From the NCBI GenBank assembly GCA_009829735.1, contig CM020620.1, positions 25,146,020-25,210,019 of the forward strand: a DNA stretch of 64,000 bases. The letters are read 5' to 3'. Made by a program: the position numbers and the translations under genes. The notes beneath the pieces are model-generated. The model searched no databases. It saw only the letters and a list, made by a program, of their open reading frames with translations, and was not told where the DNA came from. Below, piece after piece: positions 1 through 10,567 of the stretch (position 1 is its first letter; every line of letters begins with the position of its first letter). Source of the DNA: Pyropia yezoensis (Eukaryota; Rhodophyta; Bangiophyceae; Bangiales; Bangiaceae).

Positions 1-1541
1 GCCAGAATCATGTCCATAGAGCGCTGGAAAGTTGCCGGCGCGTTACACAGACCAAACGGTAGGCGCTTGCACTGGTAGGTACCACAGTGACAGGTAAAGG
101 TAGTTTTATGCCTGTCCTCCGGGGCAATGGGAATTTGCCAGTACCCCGCGTTACAGTCCAGGGTAGAGAACACGTTTGCCTCCCCCAGAGAGTCCAGACA
201 GTCATCCATCCTAGGTAGGGGATAACTGTCCTTCACCGTGCTCTCGTTGAGCTTACGGTAGTCGTTACAAAACCGGGGGGTCCCATCAACTTTGGGGACG
301 ATAACCACCGGACTCGCCCACTCGGCGTTGCTGGCCTCGATCACATCGAGGGCCTCCATGCGAGCAACTTGCTCCTTAACGAGGGCCCTTGAACGAGGTC
401 CTCCCCTATACGGTTGTTGGCGTATAGGGGGTGCACCGGGCTTCAACTCGATCCGGTGTTGGGTGGCTCTCATGAGTCCCAATTGACCATCCCACAGCTT
501 GTGATATTGGTCCAAGAGGCGTTCAACTTGAACCCTCAACCTGGGGGGGACACCCTCCATGTTCACATGGGGTCGAGGAGAGGCAGCCGACTTGGTTTGA
601 TGCTTCTCCTTTCCGGACTTCGGGTCGCTACTTGCGCCCGCGTTGAGGGTGACCGCTACTATCGGTCCCTCGTGTTGGTCGATATAGCCGAACTTGGCTC
701 CCGACTTGAAGTACTTGGGCGTCGAGCTCAGATTCATCACCTGGATCCTCCACGGGACTCCGGCTTTGGAGTCCATCGTGCCAAGGGCAACATGCACTTG
801 GTGCTTGCGAGCAAGACGGGGGTGAGGGTGCACCAACCCGTTCCCCGTAAAATCAGTTACAACATCAACGAGCGCCACCGAGTTGGGGGACAACGTGACT
901 TTGCGGGCTAAACGCAGGGTAGCAGTACACCCTTCCCTCACAGAGCAAACAGGCTTCGACTGTGAGACTGTCACAGGAGCCACAGACTTTCCCTTACCAA
1001 GGATGGGGATAGTCTCCCCATTCATCAACTTGACCCAGTACTCAGGGCCACGAATCAAAGGCACTTGTGTAACAACATAAGGGGTACCCAGAAGCAGGGG
1101 TACCGATATATTCTCAACTACGCCATAGGTCACGTCGACCTCATGGGTCCCCAACCTAGTTAGTAGGGTCACGGCACCAACGATGGGAAGTACCCCACCA
1201 TTGATGTCAATCATATGGTCAGCTTTGGACCTCCAGCGTTGGAGCTTCACCTCCTTTGGTAATAGCGACTGGCGTATCAAGGAGGCTCCTGACCCGGTAT
1301 CTAGTACGATACGGGTACAGCATGCACGGCCGGGGGCAAGTTGCACCCGTCCAGCCACCTGGAAGTTCTCACCCGTCAGCACCGCGATGACCCGACGTGG
1401 GTTTACGTTCTTGGGGAGTCCTACCCGAGGTGGGCGGACTCGCTTAGGTCGCCGCAGTATCCGGCACGGTTGGTTCGTCCTCCTGGCCCACTTGGCCGAG
1501 GCTGCCGTTGTGAGCTTCGGACGACCAGCCCCAACGGTCAT
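1..1541 (-). CDS. pol: Pol polyprotein, element 1 (N-terminal part: protease and RT start)
   Basis: The frame opens at the ATG overlapping the gag stop (1541) and stays open to the window edge. It encodes an aspartic protease with VLDTGSGAS and then the reverse transcriptase fingers and palm (FCxDYRKLNES, the first catalytic segment STLDCNAGYWQIP, and the LPFGLCNAPATFQR turn). The YxDD box falls outside the window. No internal stop was found in this frame, so element 1 may be less damaged than element A. Product by family: protease, RT/RNase H, integrase. Confidence 0.85.
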   Translation of the reverse strand, partial: MTVGAGRPKLTTAASAKWARRTNQPCRILRRPKRVRPPRVGLPKNVNPRRVIAVLTGENFQVAGRVQLAPGRACCTRIVLDTGSGASLIRQSLLPKEVKLQRWRSKADHMIDINGGVLPIVGAVTLLTRLGTHEVDVTYGVVENISVPLLLGTPYVVTQVPLIRGPEYWVKLMNGETIPILGKGKSVAPVTVSQSKPVCSVREGCTATLRLARKVTLSPNSVALVDVVTDFTGNGLVHPHPRLARKHQVHVALGTMDSKAGVPWRIQVMNLSSTPKYFKSGAKFGYIDQHEGPIVAVTLNAGASSDPKSGKEKHQTKSAASPRPHVNMEGVPPRLRVQVERLLDQYHKLWDGQLGLMRATQHRIELKPGAPPIRQQPYRGGPRSRALVKEQVARMEALDVIEASNAEWASPVVIVPKVDGTPRFCNDYRKLNESTVKDSYPLPRMDDCLDSLGEANVFSTLDCNAGYWQIPIAPEDRHKTTFTCHCGTYQCKRLPFGLCNAPATFQRSMDMIL

Positions 1542-2980
1542 TCGTTTCCCGCCGACTTGGCGTCCGAGTCTGAGGGCGGGGAGGAAGACGACGAGTCCGA
1601 GGACGACGTGTCCGCCTCCTCCGCCGAGGGTGTGGCGACCGCAACGAGCGGTCGAGACCCACCCTCGCGGCGTGAGCGTACTTCGTTCGTAGCCGACTTT
1701 TTACTCGCATTCCTAACAAGTTGTTGGATGCGTTTACTCAACTTGGGGCAATCATATGCCCAGTGACCATCGGAGTTGCAGTTCCAACACCGATGGTCCG
1801 GTCCGGGTGGGGTCTTCCCAACTGGGGAAGACGAAGGGATACCCTGGGAAGTTCCCACGGCAGCTACCACCCTCTCCTTGCGGATTCGGCGTGCCTCTCT
1901 CAACTCTCTGGCCTGGCGCGCCTCCTCCCGTTCCTTGGCCAACTCGGCCTGACGCTCCTGGCGTTGTTCCTCCCGCAACTTGCGGTAGGCCTCGCCTCTG
2001 CGATAGGCGAACCTAGCCAACTCGGCCAGGGTCGCCCGGGCAGTGTTATGCTCCCGGGTCTCCATCCGGACTGACCAATGGAGTCCCTCCACAAACCGAC
2101 TCTTCACCACAGCTTGTGGATGAAGAAACCCACAAAGATTGTTGAGCTTACGGACTCGCTCCGCAAAGGACAACTCGTCCTCCGCCTCTTCCTGATGGGC
2201 TTGCGTAAACTCCCCGACTTGAGAAGCCAACGCTGCCTCATCAACCATGGCTCTCAACAACCAGTTGACGAGCTCCAAATAGGACGTCACCTCCCCAGCG
2301 CCTCCACTTGAGAAGCTGGGCATGACGGACATAAGTTCTGTCCGTAGGTCGCCCTTCGTAAACTCCTGTAGCATGTAAAAAGCCATGCCTTCACTTATGG
2401 CATTGTCGTCACAGGCTTTTGTGAAACGACGTAGGAACTCAAAGACACGGAGGGGGGGAGTTCCGTCCCACTCCGCTTTGTGCCCAAAAGAATGAAGTGC
2501 ATTCTTCTTGGCACGGCCCATGGCTCGGGCCTGGTCAGGACCATACGCCACCGACTTGTTGTGGAGGGCGTAGGCCTCACAGTCAAAGATCCTCTGGTAG
2601 ACCGGGTTGGCTACCTGGATCTTGGGCGGCACCTCACGTTGAGGAAACAGCCGCTGTGGCACTGGGGTAAGTTCACTCTCAGTGCCTGTAGTCCGGCGCG
2701 GCGCGCTTGGTGTAGCCGCCGGCGTTTCCGGGGGGAACTCCCCCGTGAAGGGCGTACGCCCCACCGAGTATGGTGTGGCTCCCTCGTTGGGAGTCACAGG
2801 TGTCGCCCCCAGTTCGGGGCGACCAGAGATAGGCGTAAGGGGGGATTCCCCCTGCGCCTGCGGGCTCGAAAGCCCCAATCCGGTCTGGACATTAAGGCCA
2901 TCTGGCAAACTCGCCACAATCTGATTCAGAATAGTATTCGTCATCGTGACCACCAGGTCCGGCAAAGTCTGCCGCAACAC
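1538..2980 (-). CDS. gag: Gag polyprotein (capsid and nucleocapsid), element 1
   Basis: 480-residue ORF. It has a Pro/Thr-rich N-terminus, a helical capsid-like region around residues 140-330 (containing FEFLRRFTKACDD and a WSVRMETREHN segment), a long charged Arg/Glu coiled stretch, and then a CCHC zinc knuckle (CWNCNSDGHWAYDC, C-x2-C-x4-H-x4-C). It ends in an acidic Ser-rich tail. Gag packages the element RNA into particles. The gag stop and the pol start overlap as ATGA (1541-1538), so pol translation probably depends on termination-reinitiation. In element A this boundary is altered by a 1-bp deletion. Confidence 0.85.
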   Translation of the reverse strand: MLRQTLPDLVVTMTNTILNQIVASLPDGLNVQTGLGLSSPQAQGESPLTPISGRPELGATPVTPNEGATPYSVGRTPFTGEFPPETPAATPSAPRRTTGTESELTPVPQRLFPQREVPPKIQVANPVYQRIFDCEAYALHNKSVAYGPDQARAMGRAKKNALHSFGHKAEWDGTPPLRVFEFLRRFTKACDDNAISEGMAFYMLQEFTKGDLRTELMSVMPSFSSGGAGEVTSYLELVNWLLRAMVDEAALASQVGEFTQAHQEEAEDELSFAERVRKLNNLCGFLHPQAVVKSRFVEGLHWSVRMETREHNTARATLAELARFAYRRGEAYRKLREEQRQERQAELAKEREEARQARELREARRIRKERVVAAVGTSQGIPSSSPVGKTPPGPDHRCWNCNSDGHWAYDCPKLSKRIQQLVRNASKKSATNEVRSRREGGSRPLVAVATPSAEEADTSSSDSSSSSPPSDSDAKSAGNE

Positions 2981-3508
2981 ATTGGTCGCCTCCCGACGGA
3001 CAGTTTCCGCGAGGAGTGGATTGACGACTCCAGTTGAGTCTCGGTCCGCCTCCGGGAGTCCACCTCAGGGGTAACCACGTTCCTCAGGGGTCTCAACCGG
3101 GGGCATGGGCGCGAGCCCATCGCCGACCAACGGAGGTCCACCGTCCTCCGAAAGCCTAGTTGGCGACGACTCCAAGCCAAAGTTGGCTCCAACCCGAGTG
3201 GAACCTGCGGGGACAGTCCTCACCCCTTGGGACGTTCACGTTGAGTATACCACGCGGTGGCCAGACTTCGGCCCACCCACATCAGAAGTGTCACCCGAGT
3301 GAACTCCCGACTGAGTCGGGGTGGCCTGTTGCCCGCCCGTACTTCCAGTCCTGCTGGCTTGAGGGACCTCTAGTCCCTCTGCGACCCCAGGTAAACCCAC
3401 CTGTGTCTCACCAGTATTCAAAGGCACTGAAGTACGTGCGTCACCCGTGTACTCCCCGGACGACGGGGGGTCCGAGCTAGCCATGTTGGCTGACGATCCG
3501 TATGACAC
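2981..3508 (-). pseudogene. gag: Disrupted N-terminal part of element 1 gag
   Basis: The minus strand opens with a start at 3508 (residues MSYGSSANMASS...) and runs 90 codons to a stop at 3236. The frame used by the rest of gag is reached only after a frame change. Sequence matching the start of element A gag (around PMPPVETPEERG) lies at about 3040-3120 in another frame. It reads as the Ser/Thr/Gly-rich N-terminus of Gag broken by indels. An alternative is that Gag really starts at the Met at 2980. Confidence 0.5.
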
Positions 3509-3583
3509 GGTCCAAGACCACCGCTCCTCTGAGACAGAGGGCCCCCTACACCCGGGTGCACCCGGAGGTAAAGTTTACCTCTG

Positions 3584-3601
3584 TCCCCTGCTGCTCTACC
3601 A
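3584..3601 (-). other. Putative primer-binding site of element 1
   Basis: Two bases inside the LTR, the minus strand reads TGGTAGAGCAGCAGGGGA. It starts with the TGG that pairs with a tRNA CCA tail. The primer tRNA is not identified here; a tRNA whose 3' end reads ...GCTCTACCA would match. Confidence 0.55.
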
Positions 3602-3603
3602 AA

Positions 3604-4073
3604 TGTGGCAAAAACCACAAGCACACACGGCACCCAAGTTGGGGCGGTGTGCTAGGGCTGCCTCCCGTGTTGGGGGAACCGGAAGAAGTGCAAGTCGCAC
3701 ACACTCTGTCCCTGTTGTGGGGCAAACCCCCCACGGACAAACAAGAGGATGGTGTGTGGTCCAACAGTTTCTTGGTCGGGACGGGGACGCAGGGCCAAGC
3801 CCCGCTGTCCCTCCCCTTATCCCCCCAGGGTCCACTCAGAATCTCGCCACTCAGAATCTCCCACCCCAGCACCTGCCCACCGGGCCACACGAAAATTCAA
3901 GACGATAAATGCAGAAAACCCTCAAATCCAAGTTGGATTTACTACTAAGCTAACTATCCCAAACTTAGGGAATATGGACCCAAATGCAGGGGGAGGAACG
4001 GATCAGGCTAGTGGCCTGCCGCCCCTTGCAAGGCACGTGTTGCCCCCCCTACCTGGGGGTCAATACTGCCACA
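3604..4073 (-). repeat. 5' LTR of element 1 (470 bp)
   Basis: Matches 27276-27744 over its full length in reverse complement. It starts TGTGG and ends CCACA, giving the canonical TG...CA ends with a 5-bp terminal inverted repeat. The next sense bases after CA are TT and then a primer-binding site, which fixes the inner edge. The outer edge is fixed by loss of similarity to the other copy. Confidence 0.9.
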
Positions 4074-5194
4074 CCTACGGCGGTGGCGCCCTGGAGAATT
4101 GCCCAGCCGCGCTCAAAAAGCTCGGTCGCAAGCACTGACGCGGCCGTCGTCTCCAAAATGGACAAGACTCCCTCGGGCCAGCCCGACGACATGACGTTTG
4201 TGTCGGCCTTGGCGCCCAGCGCAACCCGTGCGCCCGCGTTGACCATGTACGCCTTCGCCCGGGCGTCCGCGTCGTACCAGACGCCCAGCTCCAGAAAGTC
4301 CCGCGCCTGGTGCTCCAGCGGCAACAGCGCCGCAAATGGAGGCAGTACCTCTCCCTGCGGCGCCGGCGGTGGCGCCACGCGCGCGTCCTCCTGCTCCTCC
4401 TCGTCAGCAGCAGCAGCACCAGTAGCAGCCACCGCCAAGCGCGGCGGTGGTAGAGGGCAACCAAGCGCCGCCCGCCTCGCAGTAGCGTCGAGGGCTCGGG
4501 AGGCCGCCACTGGCGGCACCGTATCGGTGTACGGCCGCGTCGAAGGGTCTACCCCACCGCCGCCCGAGGGAGCACGCCCTGCTGCTTAGGGGCTTTTACC
4601 CACTTGGTTCTTGCCCGCGCCACGCGTGGCCTTGCTGGATCCGCGCGGCGTGCGCTTGGACTCCCCGTCGCTCTTGTCGGCCGCGTTGGCGGCCGCCATG
4701 GCCTGAGGGCGGCGCGCACGGTTGGAGCGCGCATTCTTCTTGGTCAGTGGTCTGGACCCACCACCGCCGCCGTGTGCCGCCCCCGCGACGGACGCTTGTC
4801 GCGTCGCCCGATTGGCGGCGCTGCGGGCGTGGCGCCTCCGAAATGGGGTGGCCGACGTCGAGCCATCCGCCGACCCACCACTACCACCCGCAGCAGCGGC
4901 AGCGGCAGCGGCAGCGGCAGCGGCAGCTGCGGCGGCAGCGGCAGCTGCACGAGCACCTGCACGGGGAGCGGCACCGGCAGCCTCAGCCGCAGCCGCAGCA
5001 GCCGCCAAAGCGCTCGCTGCTGTATCCGTGACTTCTGCGACGGCTGCTGCCGGCGCTGCCGGCGCTGCTGGTGCGGGTGCTGCTGGTGCGGGTGCTGCTG
5101 GTGCGGATGCTGCTGGTGCTGGTGCTGCTGGTGCGGGTGCTGCCGGTGTTGGTTCTGGTGCTGCTGGTGTTGGTGCTGCAGGTGCTGGTTCGGG

Positions 5195-5227
<33 letters not shown>

Positions 5228-6217
5228 GCGCACACCTGCATCAGATCCAGCACCCTTACTCGCCGGACCAGAACGGGCACCTGCACCGGCACTGGCACCG
5301 GAATCGGCAGCAGCAGCCGTAGCCGCAGCCGCAGTACCCGCCAAGGCGCTCGCAGCTGTTCCTCTGGCTTCTGCCTCGGCTGCACGCGATGATGCTGTTG
5401 CTGTCGTTGCTTCCGGTACGGTTGTCGGTGCTGCTGCCGGTGCTGCTGCCGGTGCTGCTGCCGGTCCTGCTGCTGGTGCTGCGGGCGCATCCTCGGGATT
5501 TGCAGGTGCCTCCGGCGGTTTGGCCGACAGAGCCCGTGTTGGCGACTGGGCCGGCGGCGGTGAGGACGGTGATGACCGAAACTGGTCGTCTACCTGCGTC
5601 AAAACGGCGGGAACGAGCGGCCGCCGCACCGTCTCCACGGGCGTCTAAAAACAGTCCGACCGCGAGGCCGCGGCGTCGCCGGATCCGTGGCTCTTGTCGT
5701 GTCCACCACCGCCACAGTCCGCCTCGTCACGATCTCTGGCGTCGCCGTCGTACCGCTGGGTGTCATTGGCGGCCCTCTTGATGCCGCCGACGTCAGCATT
5801 CACAGCGGGAACGACTGTGACCTGGGGCTGCTGCTGCTGTACCGGCCGCACCTTGCCTGCAGTTGCTGTGGCAGCGGCCGCAGCAGCAGCGGTCGCCACA
5901 ATGTCCTCTGCAATTGTGCTCGTCGGCGGCGGCGGTGGTGGTGGCGGCGGCTCTGTCTTGACAAACGCGTCAAAGTCCTTGGCCCACGCAGCAAAGTGGA
6001 CAGTCATAAACGGCCGATGACGAACTTGGGCACCATCCCTCCCGCCTCCGTGTTGTATGACAGTCTTGCGCTGGCCAGTGACCTTGTTTACTCTTTCCAC
6101 CGTGGCCGTCATTTCTTCGCACGTGTAGTGGCGTACGAAAACGCCGATCAACTCGTGCCGAAGCGTCCGCGAGCGGCCCGGCCGGCGCTGCTGCAGCACT
6201 TGCAACGCCGACGCCGC
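4074..6217 (-). pseudogene. Same-frame continuation of the ParB-like gene, cut by stops and by the element 1 LTR
   Basis: The frame of the ParB-like ORF continues through 6205-5645, 5638-4586 and 4519-4074, interrupted only by TAG (6220-6218), TAG (5647-5645) and TAA (4588-4586). None of the three pieces starts with ATG. Content: a segment with HELIGVFVRHYTCEEM and FAAWAKDFDAFVK, a long Ala/Pro repeat array (about 4880-5480), a basic Ala-rich region, and a final segment containing DFLELGVWYDADARAKAY. At 4073 the frame runs straight into the element 1 LTR. I read it as one large decayed gene split by the retrotransposon. Separate exons or chance openness in GC-rich DNA remain possible. Confidence 0.4.
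4880..5480 (-). repeat. Low-complexity (GCN)n / APAAP-coding tract
   Basis: Runs of GCT/GCAGC/GGTGCT trinucleotide and 15-bp units. On the minus strand they encode Ala runs and APAAP-type repeats; on the plus strand they give Cys/Trp/Leu-rich nonsense. Confidence 0.8.
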
Positions 6218-7393
6218 CTAGTCGTCGAGGGCGAGTTTTGCGTGGCGTGCAGGAAACGACTTTGCCTCAGCCGTCGCCGAAGTCGTCTGCACCTTGGCGA
6301 CCGTCGCAGGCTGCACGCGCTCATCCCCCCCCTCCCCCTCCCCCGTGGTGTGTGGCTCGTGCTGCTTATGCTGCTCCAATCCACCACGGGTGATCCGATA
6401 CAAGCGCTCAGCGGTGACCGTGTTGATGACGTGCATGATGAAAATCAATACGCACCAGTAAAACGGGCTGTCCGCGCCCCGAGTCAGACGGTTCATGTGG
6501 CCGTCTGCTGTGAACCCCGCGGACCACGCCCAAGACGTATCGACCATCAGCACACGTGCAGAGTTCCTCTCAGCTGGCGGCACTCCGGGAAGATGGAGGA
6601 ACGGGATGGACCCAAGTGCCCCAAACGCGAGCGTCCTGTTCGGGCGCTGGCGCAGTAACTTGCCTCGGCCGTCACGGGCGGGTCCCTTGCCAAAGTCACG
6701 TGAACCGCCATCGCCGCCGTCGACGCCATCGTGATCGTCGGAATCGTAACAGTCGTCGTCGTCTTCATCGTCGTCGTTGTCGTCCTCGCCACTGACAGGG
6801 CCGCCGGCGACACGCGCGGCACGACGTCGCACACCGCGGGGCTCACGAGAGCGAGCCGCAGCAGCACCCCCGGCGGCTCCGTTCCTGTCCTTGGCGGCGG
6901 CTTCCTCCTGCAGCTTGGTGACAATGTGCTCGATAGACTCGCGCTCTGTCACGGCAGCGGCACCCAAGCTGAGCAGCGTACGCAGGGACTCGTCTCCCAA
7001 CTCCTTTTGTGTTGTGATGCTACGGGGCACCGCCCCATGCGAGCGTGCTTCCTTGATGAGCGAGCCAACAGCTTTCGCCAGGTCCGCTGGCGGCATGCCC
7101 GGTGTGATGCAGTGGTACGCGCTGGCCAGTGTGGCTTCGTTGGGCGCCGTCACCCACCCAATGGCCCAGGTGAGCTGGTCACGCGCACTCATCGGCTCTG
7201 TGCGCACCGTGACAAACTTGGCGGCGCCGCCCAGGACGATAATGTCCGTCGTGGACAGTGGCCGCCCGTCACGACGGGATACGAAAGCAATGAGCTCCGA
7301 CGCTCGTGAGAGTGGGTGACGCTCGTTCAGGTGACGCATCAAGGCAGTAAACCGGTGGTAACCATCAATGAGCCAGTACCGTTTTCGGCGTTG

Positions 7394-7451
<58 letters not shown>

Positions 7452-8044
7452 GGGTCCTTATCAAAGTCATCCCCGCCTTGTTCGCACACGCGACGGGAGC
7501 CTGTTACCCAGCAGTAGCCCGTCTGCTTAAACTGTTCGTAGTACAAGCCGATGACGTAGGCCCGTGACGCGCGCACACCCTCGCCAAGCATGTCAATGTC
7601 TCGAAGGGACAGCGACTCTTGAACCGTGCAAAACGGGGATATAGGGCCGTCGTCGGGCGCGGCGTCGGGCCCGTCCGTGATCCGCCACGGTGCCGGACGA
7701 TCATCCGGGGGATTCCCCGGACGTTCGTCCCCTTGGACGGTACCGGCCCTGTCGTCGCCGCCCAAACAGGAGCTGCTGATCTCGTCCGGCTCCGGCTCGT
7801 CCACCCCACCAGTCTGCGGCTGCGTCAACGGCGGTACCGGTACCGAAGTCGGGTCGACACGACCGTCGAGGTCGCCAAAGTCCAGCAGAGCGTCGTCATA
7901 GCTCAGCGACGGTGAGGCCTCCCGGCCGTTGTCCTCGACGTCCATGTCGTCCGCGAGGGGCGGACTGGCCGCCCCAACGGATGGCGGAGGGGATGGCGGG
8001 GGGTCAGAACACTCCATACCTGACCCCGGCGCAGAGCCCAGCAT
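6218..8044 (-). CDS. ParB/sulfiredoxin-fold domain protein, probably mobile-element derived
   Basis: 608 residues from the ATG at 8044; the frame is open further upstream but without ATG. After a Pro-rich acidic N-terminus there is a segment with SLRDIDML, a helix, and then YWLIDGYHRFTALM at about 7352-7380. That is the aDG-x-HR-type signature of ParB-like nuclease/sulfiredoxin folds. A poly-Gly run from a GGC repeat (7392-7450) interrupts the domain in a loop. Downstream are a helical region and an Asp/Glu run. The frame ends in TAG at 6218 but reopens at once (next entry). Family ParB domains bind or cut DNA or act as NTPases; the role here is unknown. Confidence 0.55.
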
Positions 8045-10108
8045 ATAACAAGGGCACTCGGTCGTCCGTGCCGCGCGGGGGGGGACGGAGGCCGGCGTCG
8101 TTGGCGGGGGGGGGGGGGGGGGCGGGGAGGTTGTCTGTCCTCGGGGGCGGAGGGAAAGAGGGTTGAAAAAGAAAGGCAACCCGGGAGGCGGCGTCGGGGG
8201 GTCGACAGATGGGTGCGGGGTGGGTGGGGAGGGCGGTGCGCGAAAGGGAGAGGGGGCGGGGAGGGTGTGTGAATAGGGGAGATTGGGCCGGTGGCAGTGA
8301 AATGGGTCGCGTCTCGATCCCGCGACACGACCGCGGCCCAGACACGAGAATTAGAGCAGTGGGGGGGGGGGGGCGGGACGTCACGCCGATGGTGGCAGGA
8401 AGCACCCCCCGGAAGAGGGGAGCGGGGCGAGGACGAGGAGCCGCGTGCCTCGGCGCATACGCACAGGAAGGGGGGGGGTGGGGGGAGGGGGGCGGGCGGG
8501 GTCGTGCCACGTCGGAAGCCCTCGGGTTCATGCGTTTGTTGCTGCCGGCGCAGGTGACAGCAAGCGGGGCACGTGCGCTGCCAGTGTGTGTGTGTGGAAT
8601 CCGCAGGCACGCGCCAGTTGGATATACAAAATGGAAAGAATGGTTTCCCACCAGGACGGTGAGGCCCGTCCAACGCGTGCACCGTCGGTTCAATTTAGTG
8701 CACTTTTTGAGCAACGCCTTTGTCGTGACGGTCCTCGTGAATGATTTGACAAGCGAATATGTACCAGTTTCGCCGACGGGCCATTTGGTGTTGACAGTCG
8801 TACGTGCAACGGGCCGCACAAGCCGCGTTGCCTGTCAAATCGGCCGTCTGTTAAGGACATGGTGTGAGACCCGCTGCGCTGGCCCTCGCCGGCTGCGGCG
8901 CCCGGATGCAGCTGCGATGCCCGGCGCCTGGTCGCCTGCCAAGCGCTGCCGCCCTTCCCGCCCACGCCTCAGCTGCCGCCGCGCTTTCCCCCAATGCCAC
9001 AGCTGCCCCCCCCTGCCGCCCATGCCGTCGCTGTCAACGTCCACAGCGCTGGCGGCGGCTGCAGCAGCGGCGGCAGCCGCCACAGCTGCGTCACGAAGTG
9101 CTACTCCCGCTGCGGCGGCGGCGGCACGGGCTGCGCTTGCCGCGTGGCGCGCCGACCCTCGGATGGGGATGGCGGCGGCGATGAAAGCTATGCGGGGAGA
9201 GCTCCCCCCGGGGTCGCCGGCGGGCTCTCCCAGTGGCTTCCCTGCCGGACTCGCCCCTGGACTCCCGGCTGCGTTTCCTGTCGGCTTCCCGGGGGGGTTC
9301 TGGACCGCCTCCCCAGGGGGCTTCCCGTGAGGCTTCCTGGCGGGTCCCTTCTCAGGCCTGGCAAGCCTACCTGGCATGGCCGGCGGCGGCGGCGGCGGCG
9401 ATGTCGGCGGCGGTGGCAAAGGTGGTGGGCTCCGCGCCGTCATTGGCATTGGCGCGGGCGACCATGGCAGCGGTAGTGGGGACCTAGGGGACACCATCGT
9501 GGTCGCTGACTATGTGCATCCTTCTGTGGCAGCCGATAGCGGGCTGGTGGCGTTTGTGCGCGGTGGGGGCGCGTGGGTGGCGGCGGCTGCTGAGGAGCGG
9601 CAGTTGACTTTTCCAGGTGGCTGTGCCGGCTGTGGCGGCTGCTTGTGTGGGCTGCCCGGGGGGGGGGGGGGGGGGGGGTGGGGGCCGGCGATTGCCTGGG
9701 CTTCCGCTGGGATGGGGGCGGCGGAAGGAAGCGCGTCGCTGCCGGGGGGGGGTCTCTAAATACTTCATGGCAAAGGAGTTTGAGCTGAATGTGGGCTTTT
9801 GGGTGTCCCCACCCGTCGGGAGGGGAGGAGAAACAGGAAGGTGGATCGCCGCGAGGGGTGGGCTCGGGGGATGGCGCAGCCACCGGCGACGCCTGTGCCG
9901 CCGACGGAAAACTACACTGGCGATGATGGCGCTACCCACCCCTTTCCTCCATAAAAGACCGACGCGCCCGTACTCCGCCCGCCCAACCGCCGACCGTCCA
10001 CCCAGTCTGCACCGCAACGCTCCACACCTCCACGCATAATGCAAGCACCCCCCCACTGACATGCACGCAACCCAGCAGCCGTCACAACCCACACCACCTG
10101 GGAAATTG

Positions 10109-10144
<36 letters not shown>

Positions 10145-10206
10145 GGCGGAGGGGGGGGGAGTTGCAGGGGGGGGGGGGGGGGGGGGCGGGGGGGGGGGGG
10201 GGGGGG
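8045..10206. other. GC-rich stretch with no gene I can support
   Basis: Holds several poly-G runs (for example 8107-8122 and 9659-9678), a CT/GA-rich segment at 8150-8500 and a Gly/Pro-coding imperfect repeat at 9220-9370. A less GC-rich island lies at 8600-8870. ORFs on both strands overlap and consist of Arg/Pro/Gly/Ala, without a domain I recognise. The 5' end and promoter of the ParB-like gene should lie in its left part. Confidence 0.5.
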
Positions 10207-10215
10207 GGGGGGGGG
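10099..10215 (+). repeat. Poly-G cluster
   Basis: Nearly 100 of about 117 bases are G, in runs of up to about 35 on the plus strand, broken by single A, C or T. Such runs can form G-quadruplexes and are unreliable in assembly. The tract sits directly in front of repeat copy R1. Confidence 0.9.
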
Positions 10216-10567
10216 CGACGCGTCAACAGCGGCACCAGCACGGCTGGAAAAACCGCACCGGCGGTGCGGGCGGGCGCCCCCCTCCCCAGAGGAAGGAGGC
10301 GGCGCGCACGGTGGGATGGACGTATCGCCACACCGCGCGGAATCCCCGCTCGCGGGCGCATGCAGGGAGCCGCCAACGGCAAAGTCTTTTGCGGACCCGG
10401 CTGGCCGGATCCCCACCCGGCCGGGTCGCCGCACAATCATTATGCGTGCACCGGCCACCCAGGACGTGGCTGTCGGTGGAGATGGAGGCGACGGACGTGG
10501 CAGTCGGTGGAGGCGTCGGTGGTTGTATCAATTACCTTTACGACAGTCCTGATTGTCAAGTCTCGCT
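10215..10567 (+). repeat. Dispersed repeat R, copy 1
   Basis: Shares with the copies at 11844-12378 and 14749-15163 a chain of blocks: GCGACGCGTCAACAGCGGC at the start, a GTATCGCCACACCGCGCGG block, the block ACCCGGCTGGCCGGATCCCC, ATTATGCGTGCACCGGCCAC, and an A/T-richer end with GTTGTATCAATTAC. This copy ends at GATTGTCAAGTCTCGCTAGG, earlier than the others. No coding function or terminal repeats were identified. Confidence 0.85.

Larger units (their letters stand above)
1..4073 (-). mobile_element. Ty3/gypsy chromovirus, element 1 (5' part; 3' part off the window)
   Basis: Reading the minus strand from 4073 downwards gives LTR, primer-binding site, gag and then pol (protease and most of the reverse transcriptase palm), which runs off position 1. 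Up to about 3139 it is nearly identical, in inverted orientation, to element A at 19303-22440, so the family is the same. Its LTR edge at 4073 abuts unrelated coding-like sequence (the ParB-like gene), so this is an insertion. The target duplication cannot be checked because the other end is outside the window. Confidence 0.93.

Noticed and set aside
9484..10458. 324-codon minus ORF across the poly-G cluster
   Set aside because: Poly-Pro from homopolymer G; its right part lies within repeat R, and other frames are equally open.
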